Shown: piece by piece, positions 24,913 to 33,748 of the stretch
How positions within the stretch are numbered: the first letter of the stretch is position 1
Layout of the letters: each line of letters starts with the position of its first letter
Source: JACKHO01 sp041398745
GTDB lineage: Bacteria; Planctomycetota; Planctomycetia; Planctomycetales; Planctomycetaceae
Direction of reading: 5' to 3'
NCBI GenBank assembly: GCA_041398745.1
Contig: JAWKUB010000007.1
Coordinates: 310,001 to 374,000 of the forward strand
Length of the DNA stretch: 64,000 bases
The notes under the pieces: model-generated
What the model saw: the letters and a program-made list of their open reading frames with translations, nothing else
What the model was told of the DNA's origin: nothing
Database searches by the model: none
Position numbers and translations under genes: made by a program

Positions 24913-27900
24913 TCAATTCTCTGGCCGATAGACCGTGGACGGTACTCTCGTTGCCGACTCTGATCCAATTTGCGGAGGCAGAGAGGAATCTCCATTGGGT
25001 CGGGGAGGACGAATGATGGACGATCCACCGGTACGGTGCCGGGGCACTGGCGGCTGGCGGCGTCGAAACCGAGAGTCGACAAATGTCGCAATTCCAGCCA
25101 ATGCCAGACCAACAAGGGCTGGTTGGAGCAGGAGCTGAATTGCTTCGAGAAACCACATGCTCACCACTGACATGCAGAATGCTAGGGCAACAATTGTCAG
25201 TACGTTACGCGTATGAGGGAATCGCCAGAACATGAATCCCAGGAGCAGCGACGTCCCCGCGCCAACGAAGAGAATCATGGATTGACTCATCGAGCGAATG
25301 GACACTTCCGGAAGCGGGCCAATTGCTCGAAACGCATAAAAGTATGCTGGAGGTTGATCGGAACTGCTCTCGGTTGAACGCTGCTGGTACCCTGGCGTTA
25401 ATCGCCTTTGCCAAATGAATCCGGTTCGCGTCCAAGTGAAATGAGGAAAAAGTGCCTTCGGGTACGCGAACAAATGCTGTCCCAGAGGGAGTTGCAATTC
25501 CCAATCTGTTTCGTTGACCCATACCGACTTGGGAAAACTGGGAAACTCCACTCGATGCGAACGAGTCAGCCCAAATGGTTGTGGTGTACGACTCACGTAC
25601 GTCAGCTGCAATTGAACATTTTCCGGCGGCGCATCTCCCAGATAAATCCGGAGGCCAAGGCGTTCCCCAGACTCAAATACAACCTGACCGGGGGGCGCAG
25701 CCACGCCATTCAGACGGATGTCATGAACCTGATCGCGTCCGCAATCTTCCGGGAGTTGGAGAACAACGTACGAGGGTGGAGAAAGGATTTCATATGCCAC
25801 CGATGTTTCCGAAAGACCATTGGCGGCAAACTGCGTACGAATAAGGGCGCGGTTCACGACGTACTGCTGCGAGACCTGACCGAAATCGGAGCTGACCGAA
25901 ATGGGAACGGAACTGCTTTGTGCATTCTTGGCAACCCAGAGCGCTCCGTCCGGTGAGGTGACGACGGCTCCCCAGTCGTCGCTGCTATCAACCTGTGCCT
26001 GATCGATGGGGGTGATATGACACTGAAGTTCACTGTATTCGACATCAGCCAGTGCAAATACCGGAACATCAACGTCAATGACATTCGCCGACGAAGACTC
26101 AGGAAGCGGCAAACGATACTGAATTTCCAATGGAATTTCGCCAATCGTCGGCTCCGGCAATGGAACCCGAATGCCATTGGGAGTCATGGCCGCCGGCAGT
26201 CGTTTCCCGCGATAACGGATATGCGCGACTTCCGTGATTCCAAAATCTGGAATTTGCGATTTGAGCTCAGGCGGGACCAGAAGCTCGATTGTACTGAGCC
26301 TGCCGTAGCGAACATTGAGGACAGAATACTGCGTAATGTGAATGGCCGCTTCGTCAATCGAATTCACATCGAGAGTCGCCCGTGCCGACAGTTCTCTTGC
26401 GTGAGGCTGTGCGGTTACCAAAATGGGTTCGGTCAGATTTCGAAGTCGATAAACTGCTGCCAGATTCTCTCGTTCATCAAGTTTCGGGAGTGCTTCCAGC
26501 GGAGAATTCTCAGAATCAACAGTCAGTTCTATTTCATCGGCCGACCGGAGCGACACCACTGGTGTCAGTAAGTAAGTTGAATCAGGTATGGGGAGCTGGA
26601 CGGGCCAACTTGTGAGTTGGTCGACTTTGCTCGGTGCTGTCGCTCGACCACGAAGCAATACGTGCCTGGATTGCGGGACTTTCCAGGTAACGAGGGCGCG
26701 GTCTCTGCCGGACTCGGGTAACGAAAGTGTGGCCCCAGCGGCGTCAACAAGCGTCAATCCCTGCCAGTCGTACTCCTGCTCGGGTAGTTGAAGTGCAAGT
26801 TGTCGGAGCACTCCTGTTTCCACATTAATGTCGAGTGTGAACTCCAGCAGCGTTTCATCCTGGTCGACGTAGAGGTCGTAACTCGGCTTTGTGGTGGTGA
26901 CGAGCACAACGGGGACAGATAGCAACTGAAGTCGAAACGGTTGCCGCGAATAGTTGAATTGCAGTTTAGGACGCCCGGAGCTTCCGTCGTTGCCAGACAT
27001 TGTACGACCGACAAACTGAGAGGCATCAAGGTCGGCGACCAGCTGTAAGTCGTTTGCTAACTCAACTTCAATGGTACCCGACTGTTGTCCACTGAATTCA
27101 ACATCGAGCCCATCGATTTGTAGTGCACGATTTCCGGGAGGCGCTTCGCCTTCAAGAATCCAGCGGAGTCGTGTTCTGCTGGATTGCCCCATATTCAGAT
27201 GCACAATAATCCAACCAGGACGTGTTTCGTCGATCAGCCAGTTCTCGACGTGGAGCCCGGTTACCTCGCTGACTGAGAGTTGTGACGGCGCTTTCACGCG
27301 GATTTCTGAGACGCGGCCCGAATCAAAGGTGAGCTCCTGGTCCACAATGGCAGAAACCGAACTGGTGCGCGGAGTGACAGCCCAATTGCTGGTGACCCGC
27401 TGGACATCGCCGCTCATGGTGACGGTTGTAAACCAGGAGAGGTCAAGGCGGCTCCCGCCCCCCGTTGCCGGCTCAGCAATGCTTGCGTGGACCGACGTTG
27501 TCCCGTCCTCATCAACTTGTTCGAGGATGGTTGTTGTGTCTTTGGGAGCCCGAATTTCCAGCGGTGCTTGCGGAATTCGCAACTTGACATTCGATTCAAA
27601 GTGGGGGGGGAGTTTGGGCAGAGAGAGTAGGATTTGGCCGCCACCCGAAATGCGCTTGACCGGCACCCAGGCATGAAAGATGAGTTCATGCTTTCCAATG
27701 CCTCGAACCCTCCATGTCATCCCGTCATCAGTCTTGGTGGAAGTATAGGGTGCGATTTCGCCAGGCCCGATGTATTCACGTTTCCAGACATGGGCCTGCC
27801 CCATGCGCAATTCGACATCGTGCAGATTCTCTCCCCGATTCACCGAAACGCCGACCCTGATGATCAGCGAAGCCCGATCTTGCAAGACCTCACCTTCAAT

Positions 27901-28035
27901 TTCCACATGAGTGAGGTGATAGTCGGGAACGTCGTCCTTTCCCGCAGAAAATCGTGGCGGAGTGGCATCCTGAGCAACGAGCAGGCCAGCACAGCCTGTG
28001 AGTGTTGTCAGAATAATCGCCAACCGTCTCAGCAT
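24913..28035 (-). CDS. Large envelope protein of unknown function
   Basis: 1040 residues from ATG 28035. AAAGGA lies just upstream; the longer frame would need a TTG inside that ribosome-binding region. A signal peptide ends near VAQDA. Residues about 30-930 are soluble and beta-rich, with repeated arrangements of W-K/R-x-x-G-x-G and strand-turn-strand segments, and are probably periplasmic. The C-terminus carries about three hydrophobic segments (about 925-1000) and a short basic Arg/Pro tail. No named family was recognised. It heads the minus-strand run with the propeller and lipoprotein genes, so the three may form an envelope complex; this is inferred. Confidence 0.7.
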   Translation of the reverse strand: MLRRLAIILTTLTGCAGLLVAQDATPPRFSAGKDDVPDYHLTHVEIEGEVLQDRASLIIRVGVSVNRGENLHDVELRMGQAHVWKREYIGPGEIAPYTSTKTDDGMTWRVRGIGKHELIFHAWVPVKRISGGGQILLSLPKLPPHFESNVKLRIPQAPLEIRAPKDTTTILEQVDEDGTTSVHASIAEPATGGGSRLDLSWFTTVTMSGDVQRVTSNWAVTPRTSSVSAIVDQELTFDSGRVSEIRVKAPSQLSVSEVTGLHVENWLIDETRPGWIIVHLNMGQSSRTRLRWILEGEAPPGNRALQIDGLDVEFSGQQSGTIEVELANDLQLVADLDASQFVGRTMSGNDGSSGRPKLQFNYSRQPFRLQLLSVPVVLVTTTKPSYDLYVDQDETLLEFTLDINVETGVLRQLALQLPEQEYDWQGLTLVDAAGATLSLPESGRDRALVTWKVPQSRHVLLRGRATAPSKVDQLTSWPVQLPIPDSTYLLTPVVSLRSADEIELTVDSENSPLEALPKLDERENLAAVYRLRNLTEPILVTAQPHARELSARATLDVNSIDEAAIHITQYSVLNVRYGRLSTIELLVPPELKSQIPDFGITEVAHIRYRGKRLPAAMTPNGIRVPLPEPTIGEIPLEIQYRLPLPESSSANVIDVDVPVFALADVEYSELQCHITPIDQAQVDSSDDWGAVVTSPDGALWVAKNAQSSSVPISVSSDFGQVSQQYVVNRALIRTQFAANGLSETSVAYEILSPPSYVVLQLPEDCGRDQVHDIRLNGVAAPPGQVVFESGERLGLRIYLGDAPPENVQLQLTYVSRTPQPFGLTRSHRVEFPSFPKSVWVNETDWELQLPLGQHLFAYPKALFPHFTWTRTGFIWQRRLTPGYQQRSTESSSDQPPAYFYAFRAIGPLPEVSIRSMSQSMILFVGAGTSLLLGFMFWRFPHTRNVLTIVALAFCMSVVSMWFLEAIQLLLQPALVGLALAGIATFVDSRFRRRQPPVPRHRTGGSSIIRPPRPNGDSSLPPQIGSESATRVPSTVYRPEN

Positions 28036-28226
28036 TTGCGTCCTTTGTTTCTCCAAAATTGGATGCCATTTCTGCTCCTTCGCGAATTCTATCGTGTCCC
28101 ACTGAGGAATTCATCGTTGATTTCACATTCCCTGGAGATGAATGGTGTGCAACACCGACATCAGGAGGAGGCCACACCCCTGTGAGGCGGAAGTCGATGT
28201 TGGCGTGAACTCTCCGTCGATTTGGT

Positions 28227-28255
28227 TTGACCCGAGAAGGTTCAAACCGTAGCTT
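28227..28255 (+). promoter_or_regulatory. Possible promoter of the tRNA gene
   Basis: TTGACC (28227-28232), 17-nt spacer, TAGCTT (28250-28255). An inverted repeat GGTTTGA (28224-28230) / TCAAACC (28242-28248) overlaps it. The -10 is weak (3 of 6). Confidence 0.4.
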
Positions 28256-28320
28256 TACGCCACCGCAAAAACTGTTTCGTCGTTGAAGCGATTCCTGGAA
28301 TCCTCACCGATGGCATTTTG

Positions 28321-28394
28321 GGGGCCGTAGCTCAGTTGGTTAGAGCAGGCGACTCATAATCGCTTGGTCGCGGGTTCGAGTCCTGCCGGCCCTA
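28321..28394 (+). tRNA. tRNA-Ile2 (CAU anticodon, lysidine type); not tRNA-Met
   Basis: Full cloverleaf: acceptor GGGGCCG / CGGCCCT (first pair G-U), D-arm GCTC...GAGC, anticodon stem GGCGA / TCGCT with loop CTCATAA (anticodon CAT at 28355-28357), T-stem GCGGG / CCTGC with loop TTCGAGT, discriminator A. No CCA is encoded. The stretch from position 26 to the T-stem (AGGCGACTCATAATCGCT and TGGTCGC) is the one I recall from bacterial tRNA-Ile2 genes. The CAU is then modified to lysidine by TilS and reads AUA. The anticodon stem lacks the three G-C pairs of the initiator. Elongator Met is the alternative. Confidence 0.9.
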
Positions 28395-28518
28395 CTTTTC
28401 TCCCCGTGTGGGTTTTCCGTCGTCCCCTCCTTGCTGCTGCCGACGGAACTGGTCGCCCAATGATTTCGTACATTTGCAGCGTTCCGACCAGACGCATTAC
28501 GGTTGATTGGTGTGAAAA

Positions 28519-29259
28519 ATGGCTCGGTTAACACAGCGAGAAATCGGAAAACTGCAGTGCTTTGAGTACTCATCCGAGCAGCCGCCCAAGCTCCTGGTGA
28601 TTTTGTGCCACGGATTTGGTGCCCCGGGAGAAGATTTAGTGCCTCTGGGCGGCTACCTGCTGCGAGAGTACCCGCAGTTGCAGAAGGCGGTACAGTTTGT
28701 GTTTCCCGCAGCCCCGCTCGATTTGGCCCCTGCTGGAATGCCAGGCGGGCGGGCATGGTGGATGCTCGATATGCTGAAATTGCAGAGAGCCGTAGAACTT
28801 GGCGAGTTCCGTGACCTGCGTCGCGAGATTCCAGAAGGACTGTCGCAGGCTCGTGAAATGTTGCTGGAAGCAATTTGCGTGCTGCTCGATGAAACAGGGC
28901 TCGACTGGAGTCAGGTTGTACTCGGCGGGTTCTCTCAAGGATCGATGCTGGCGACAGAGGTTGCCCTACATGCCCCGGAGCAGCCAGCCGGATTGGTCGT
29001 GTGGTCAGGCACTCTGTTGGCGGAAGAACAGTGGCGGGGACTCATGTCGCAGCGGAGCGGAATGCCGGTGTTCCAGAGTCATGGCATAGTTGACAGTATT
29101 CTTCCGTTTGAAGCGGCCAAATGGTTGCGGGATTTGTTCATAGAGAGCGGCTGCGCGACTCAGTTCGTGGAATTCCACGACGGCCATACGATCCCCCCAG
29201 AAGCCATTGCAGGTGCTGGCAAACTCATCAGGAATTCGCTTGAAATGTCCGCAGGCTGA
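28519..29259 (+). CDS. Phospholipase/carboxylesterase-type alpha/beta hydrolase
   Basis: 246 residues, one alpha/beta-hydrolase domain of the lysophospholipase/carboxylesterase (YpfH/Abhydrolase_2) family. The triad is visible: Ser139 in GGFSQG, Asp192 in HGIVDSILP, His223 in HDGHTIPPEA. The oxyanion region is CHGFGAPGED. No signal peptide, so it acts in the cytoplasm. Members cleave short acyl esters or lysophospholipids; the natural substrate is unknown. ATG start, no clear Shine-Dalgarno sequence beyond GTG-AAA. Confidence 0.9.
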   Translation: MARLTQREIGKLQCFEYSSEQPPKLLVILCHGFGAPGEDLVPLGGYLLREYPQLQKAVQFVFPAAPLDLAPAGMPGGRAWWMLDMLKLQRAVELGEFRDLRREIPEGLSQAREMLLEAICVLLDETGLDWSQVVLGGFSQGSMLATEVALHAPEQPAGLVVWSGTLLAEEQWRGLMSQRSGMPVFQSHGIVDSILPFEAAKWLRDLFIESGCATQFVEFHDGHTIPPEAIAGAGKLIRNSLEMSAG

Positions 29260-29292
29260 CGGCTGCGAGTCGGCAGCACTTACGCTTTCAGG

Positions 29293-31074
29293 CTATTGTA
29301 TGAGCGGCATCGGAAGAGCGGGGCTGGGTGGACGTTGGAACTCCGCCTCACTCGTTGAACCGAGTGCAATGTTATCCAAATCCTTAAAGTGGCCAGTTTC
29401 CTGAAGTAGCCGGGCCCAGTAGTGCAGCAGGAAGAGTTGTCGCGCGTTCTTTTCCGGCACTTGACTGAACAGGACGAACAGAGACTTTGCTTCCTCAATG
29501 TTCCCGGGAGGCGAACCCTTGAGTTCCTGCATTTTGATCAAGGCAATTTGATCTACGGCTTGCATGCTCCAATTTTGTGGTCCACTGGTGTCCTGCAAGT
29601 AGCCCACGAGCGTCTGAGTTGCTGGCGCCCATTGGCCAATTTCCATTTGGCATTGCGCCGTACGGAATGTTGCAAAATCGGCAGCGTAGAGGTTGATGTC
29701 GGACTGATATCGATGCCGCGCATTTCGAATCGGAAGCAAGTGGCTCAGAGCGGTCGCGCTCTTTCCGGTTAACTGCTCGATCCGGACATCTTCGAGGCTT
29801 CTCTGCGCCAACTCGACCCCATCACCTGCCGCATTGACCACCTCAGGCCCCTGCATAATTTGGTTGATCTGCTGCCAATGTGTGGCAACAGTTGCTGGAG
29901 CATTGCGGCCTTGTTCGAATTGGAACTCCAAACCGAGTGGGTCAAGCCACAGATGAACATTCTCGGGCTTCCACCAGCCGTTCTTTGTGCCAGTTTCCAC
30001 AATGCGTTCAAAAGCACCATTCTGACGTAGCGAGTTCTTCCCCAGCCCCGCGTAAAACAGAGCCTCCTGGTCCGAGGGAGTGCGGAACTCGACGGTCGCC
30101 ATGCGCGGTGCCCACTGGCTCGGATGGCCTGCAATAAGGACTTCGATGCTGGCCAAATTCTCGTGCTTCACGGGATAGGTGAACTCGCGAAGCCCCAAAT
30201 TCTCTACGGCCTCGAAGTGATAGTGGTCAAAGAAGTCCGGCGTTTCGAGAACCTGCTTCAACGTGGCTGGCGTATCGGGGAGTACTGTTGTCGGACTGAC
30301 GGACAAGTCGGCCAGGGGGATACCCAGAGACGGTTCAAACAGGAGGAATTCACCGCCCGTCGTCAGCACGCCGACGAAGGGGGGAAGCGGTTGTTCCGAC
30401 TGCGAAGGGGCAATGAGAACTGTGTCGCAAGAAAGTTGACGCACTAACTCGGCAAAGCACCAAATTCGATCGAGGGGTGTTCCGCGACCGTAAATGAATA
30501 CCTCATAAGGAGTCAGCAATTTCTGATTTTGGTCTTCCGCGACGTTTTGCCAGACGAAGTAAAACGCAGCTGTGACGACGGCGGTTTCGAAAGCAGGATC
30601 ATTTTCCGACACCTCCTGTTTGACTCGCCGCTTGATGGCACTGACAATTTCACTGGACATGATAGACATGCGGATGTGCCCGGCATCGCTCGGTGTGAAG
30701 CGATCCCCAAGAATGGGGTCTTGGAGCTCCGGGGGGAGGAGCGATTTGAGGAGTTCGGAATCTTGCGTGAGTACCTGGTCCTCTTTGAGTGGGAACTCAT
30801 CTAGCCAGCGATTTAGGTCGTCAATTGCTGCCTGTCGGTTCAGGGTCGAGTCGAGGTATCCGGCCCGCATTCCTGAAAAAATTCGCGTGAGTTCCTGTTC
30901 GGAGCGAAGCTGCTGTTTTACTCCAGCCTGATCAGGAAGATCGGTAATCACCGGCTCGTCATCTGCCTCAGGAACTGCAATAAACATGGCAAAGGCTGCT
31001 AGCACAAGTGCCGTCACAGTCGACACGGCTTTCCAGGGAAAGCCCGCCGTGGCTACCGGTTCGGAAGTTGACAT
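29293..31074 (-). CDS. Membrane-anchored protein with degenerate transglutaminase-like region
   Basis: 593 residues from ATG 31074, with GAGG 5 nt upstream. One hydrophobic segment at about 15-38 anchors it; the rest is probably outside the cytoplasm. Residues about 195-265 (GRGTPLDRIWCFAELVRQL, then FLLFEPSLGIPL) resemble the transglutaminase core, with Cys in the right place. The His and Asp partners are not seen, so it is probably inactive. The C-terminal half is helical and could hold TPR-like repeats, ending in a Pro-rich tail. Divergent from the ribosomal cluster. Confidence 0.65.
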   Translation of the reverse strand: MSTSEPVATAGFPWKAVSTVTALVLAAFAMFIAVPEADDEPVITDLPDQAGVKQQLRSEQELTRIFSGMRAGYLDSTLNRQAAIDDLNRWLDEFPLKEDQVLTQDSELLKSLLPPELQDPILGDRFTPSDAGHIRMSIMSSEIVSAIKRRVKQEVSENDPAFETAVVTAAFYFVWQNVAEDQNQKLLTPYEVFIYGRGTPLDRIWCFAELVRQLSCDTVLIAPSQSEQPLPPFVGVLTTGGEFLLFEPSLGIPLADLSVSPTTVLPDTPATLKQVLETPDFFDHYHFEAVENLGLREFTYPVKHENLASIEVLIAGHPSQWAPRMATVEFRTPSDQEALFYAGLGKNSLRQNGAFERIVETGTKNGWWKPENVHLWLDPLGLEFQFEQGRNAPATVATHWQQINQIMQGPEVVNAAGDGVELAQRSLEDVRIEQLTGKSATALSHLLPIRNARHRYQSDINLYAADFATFRTAQCQMEIGQWAPATQTLVGYLQDTSGPQNWSMQAVDQIALIKMQELKGSPPGNIEEAKSLFVLFSQVPEKNARQLFLLHYWARLLQETGHFKDLDNIALGSTSEAEFQRPPSPALPMPLIQ

Positions 31075-31510
31075 CAATTCCTCGCAAGAATTCTCGAATA
31101 AAAAGTAACGGCAATGAATTCACGACTGGCCAACCGGGCAATGAAAATTACGTGCTCGGGGAGCGGCGGTGAGAATGAATGGCATCCCACATTGTATGGA
31201 ATTCGAGTGTGTGCAGCGACAGCCGGAATTGTTAGAAAAACGTCGCAGCACCAAATGGTGTGTGTTTTCTGTGGGTTTTGCTGCGTTCCTGGCCATTCAT
31301 TGACTGGACAAGCCCCTTTATCGGAGCCAGAATATCCGCGAGCACGAGGAAGGCCAACCTGTTTGCTTCTCAGCCAAAAAATGAGTGGCCGGGGTTGATT
31401 GACAGTTTCACATTGCCCAATTAAACTTCTTCGTTCCGCGTTTCCGTGTGGGGCGCATTCTGTGTCGCAAAGTGTTGCAACGCTTCTTGTTAAGGTGAAG
31501 AGGTTAGTCC
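31075..31510. other. 436-bp divergent intergenic region before the ribosomal cluster
   Basis: Besides the rpsJ promoter (31399-31427), it holds a stem CGCAGCA (31244-31250) / TGCTGCG (31279-31285). A competing small hairpin CACC-AAAT-GGTG lies at 31249-31260. No T-run follows. No coding frame of recognisable type was seen; a small RNA cannot be excluded. Confidence 0.5.
31399..31427 (+). promoter_or_regulatory. sigma70-type promoter of the S10 ribosomal operon
   Basis: TTGACA (31399-31404, perfect), 17-nt spacer, TAAACT (31422-31427, 4 of 6). The inferred leader before the rpsJ GTG is about 77 nt. It is the only strong candidate in front of the cluster. Confidence 0.7.
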
Positions 31511-31828
31511 GTGTCTGTCAGCAATCGCATTCGAATTCGTATGGAAGCGTTCGATCACGCTGTCCTCGATCAATCGGCGGCCGACATCGTTGATACGGCG
31601 AAGCGGACCGGAGCCATTGTGCATGGCCCAATTCCGCTCCCGACTCGCATTGAGCGTTACACTGTGCTCCGCAGCCCTCACGTGAACAAAAAGTCGCGGG
31701 AGCAATTCGAGATTCGCACTCACAAGCGGGTTATCGACATTGTTGAACCAACCGGCAAGACAATTGACGCTTTGAACAAGCTGTCGCTTCCTGCTGGAGT
31801 GGATATCAAGATTAAAGCCGCCTCCTAA
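31511..31828 (+). CDS. rpsJ: 30S ribosomal protein S10
   Basis: 105 residues, full length. S10 sits in the head of the 30S subunit and also serves as NusE in transcription antitermination. Seen: IRIRMEAFDHAVLDQSA, GPIPLPTRIERYTVLRSPHVNKKSREQFE and a typical C-terminal strand. Start GTG with GAGG about 9 nt upstream. First gene of the cluster. Unlike the usual bacterial order, rpsL, rpsG, fusA and tuf do not precede it. Confidence 0.98.
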   Translation: MSVSNRIRIRMEAFDHAVLDQSAADIVDTAKRTGAIVHGPIPLPTRIERYTVLRSPHVNKKSREQFEIRTHKRVIDIVEPTGKTIDALNKLSLPAGVDIKIKAAS

Positions 31829-31923
31829 CTCAGGTTAGGTTGATTTGATTTTGCCCGATGTTAGTGCCTGCGTTTGGGGTGCGTCTGTCGGGCGGTGTTT
31901 TTCATTAGTTTTGGGGAAGAGTC

Positions 31924-32658
31924 ATGCCAGTGGGGCTGCTCGGAAAAAAAGTTGGAATGACTCAGGTGTACAATGACGCCGGGGTGATTCTTCCTGTGAC
32001 TGTTCTGGAAGTTGGACCCTGCACGGTTCTGCAGGTTCGGACTTCCGATCGTGATGGGTATTCTGCTGTCCAGCTTGGCTTTGATGACAAGTTGAGCGAA
32101 AACGATAAGCGTCGCGCTGAAGGGGATCGAAATCGCAGTCGTGCGACTCGTCCGGAGCGCGGCCACGTGGCTCCCTTGAAGAGCAAGCGTCAGCGTCGCA
32201 TGGCTGAAGCTGGTGTTGAAGCACCGGCCAAGGCGAACTGCGAGCCGAAGCGTTTTGTTCGTGAGTTTCGAATTGATGGTGAGGAAGTCTCACTGGAAGT
32301 TGGTGCCCAGCTGGATGCGAGTCACCTCGAAGGCGTTGCACGCGTTGATGTCGTTGGCATTAGCAAGGGGCGTGGAACAGCAGGTGCCATGAAGCGGCAC
32401 GGATTCGCTGGCCAGCCCGCTTCGCACGGTGCCAAGAAGGTGCACCGCCGAGTTGGTGGTATCGGTTCGCTTTCGTCGAACCTTGGTACCGGTACCCCCA
32501 AGAAGGGCAAGCGAATGGCTGGTCGATACGGGAATGCCCGGGCGACCGTTCGCAACCTTAAGGTGGTTCGCACTGATGCAGAAAATAATATGCTGCTGGT
32601 GGAAGGGGCCGTCCCCGGCCCGAACGGCGGTTACGTAGTGGTTCGGGTTGCCCGGTAG
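31924..32658 (+). CDS. rplC: 50S ribosomal protein L3
   Basis: 244 residues, about 35 more than E. coli L3. L3 binds 23S rRNA near the peptidyl transferase centre and starts assembly. Seen: GLLGKKVGMTQVYNDAG, SKGRGTAGAMKRHGFAGQP, GSLSSNLGTGTPKKGKRMAGRYGN. The extra length lies at about 58-100, a highly basic insertion (ENDKRRAEGDRNRSRATRPE, KSKRQRRM). ATG with GGGGAAGAG upstream. Confidence 0.98.
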   Translation: MPVGLLGKKVGMTQVYNDAGVILPVTVLEVGPCTVLQVRTSDRDGYSAVQLGFDDKLSENDKRRAEGDRNRSRATRPERGHVAPLKSKRQRRMAEAGVEAPAKANCEPKRFVREFRIDGEEVSLEVGAQLDASHLEGVARVDVVGISKGRGTAGAMKRHGFAGQPASHGAKKVHRRVGGIGSLSSNLGTGTPKKGKRMAGRYGNARATVRNLKVVRTDAENNMLLVEGAVPGPNGGYVVVRVAR

Positions 32659-32687
32659 TGTTGGAAACGTGAGTTAAGGTGAGCGAG

Positions 32688-33335
32688 ATGGTCTCGGCCC
32701 CAGTTAAAGATATGTCAGGCAAAGACGTCGGAACTTACGAGTTCGACGGCGCCGATTTGGCTGATCGTATTAGCAAGCAACTCTTGCATGACGTTGTCGT
32801 CATGTACGAAGCGAACGCGCGTCAGGGTTCGATGAAGACCAAGACCCGCGGTGAAGTTGCTGGAAACAAGAAAAAGCTGTTCCGTCAGAAAGGAACCGGT
32901 AATGCCCGTATGGGTACCAAGCGGTCGCCTGTTCGACGTGGCGGTGGACATACGTTCGCGAAGACTCCGCGCGATTGGAGCTACCGGTTGCCCAAAAAGG
33001 CAATCAAGATTGCAACACGCATGGCTCTGTTGAGCAAGTTCCAGGATGACGAAGCAATCGTCCTGGACAGCTTTGCCCTCAGTGAAGTGAAGACGAAGCC
33101 CGTCTCGACTATGATGAAGGCCTTGGGGGTTGCAGGTCAGTCGACACTGCTGGTAACTCGCGACCAGGATCAGGTCGTGTGGCGTTCGTCACGGAATATC
33201 CAAGGTGTTCTTGTTTCACCAGCGCGTGAACTGAACGCCTATAAACTGCTGCGTCAGCGCCGATTGTTGATTACTCGCGAGGCGATTGACGCCATTCGCG
33301 ATGGATCGCTCTGGGCGTCGGAAGCGGCAGAGTAG
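32688..33335 (+). CDS. rplD: 50S ribosomal protein L4
   Basis: 215 residues from ATG 32688; AAGG at 32676-32679 fits this start, while the in-frame GTG at 32679 overlaps that box. L4 lines the exit tunnel. Seen: the loop TKTRGEVAGNKKKLFRQKGTGNARMGTKRSP, and GGHTFAKTPRDWSYRLPKKA. The tail (LLITREAIDAIRDGSLW) is normal. In E. coli L4 represses its own operon; no such leader structure was evident here. Confidence 0.96.
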   Translation: MVSAPVKDMSGKDVGTYEFDGADLADRISKQLLHDVVVMYEANARQGSMKTKTRGEVAGNKKKLFRQKGTGNARMGTKRSPVRRGGGHTFAKTPRDWSYRLPKKAIKIATRMALLSKFQDDEAIVLDSFALSEVKTKPVSTMMKALGVAGQSTLLVTRDQDQVVWRSSRNIQGVLVSPARELNAYKLLRQRRLLITREAIDAIRDGSLWASEAAE

Positions 33336-33376
33336 TTGGTTACAAGTTTTGACAAACAGTGTTTGGGAGTTCAGTT

Positions 33377-33685
33377 GTGGCAACTGAAACTGGTGGTGGA
33401 ATACAACTGGAGCCGCATCAAATTATTGTGCGGCCGGTCGTGACGGAAAAGGGGATGCACCAGTCCCAGCGTTACAATGCGTACACATTTCAGGTGCATC
33501 CGCTCGCGGATAAGGCTGACGTGAAACGCGCTGTCGAGGCGTTGTGGGAAGTGCGCGTTGTTGACGTGCGAACCCAGACTCGTAAAGGGAAGCCACGTCG
33601 GCATCGGATGTCAGTTGGATATCGTAGTGACTGGAAGAAGGCGATTGTGCAGTTACATGAAGAGGACCGCATTGCGTTCTTCTAG
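33377..33685 (+). CDS. rplW: 50S ribosomal protein L23
   Basis: 102 residues from GTG 33377; GGGAG ends 7 nt before it, which decides against the in-frame GTG at 33359. L23 sits at the tunnel exit and docks trigger factor and SRP. Seen: IIVRPVVTEKGMHQSQRYNAYTFQV, VEALWEVRVVDVRTQTRKGK, and a short Asp/Arg tail. Confidence 0.96.
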   Translation: MATETGGGIQLEPHQIIVRPVVTEKGMHQSQRYNAYTFQVHPLADKADVKRAVEALWEVRVVDVRTQTRKGKPRRHRMSVGYRSDWKKAIVQLHEEDRIAFF

Positions 33686-33748
33686 GCCTTTTTGAGTTCC
33701 CTTCTTCTATCAGCATTCTGAATTAATTGAGTTCACGGAAACACGATC

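Noticed and set aside
29262..29277. Hairpin GCTGC-GAGTCG-GCAGC as terminator between convergent genes
   Set aside because: Only 5 bp and without a T-run; it was not listed as a feature.
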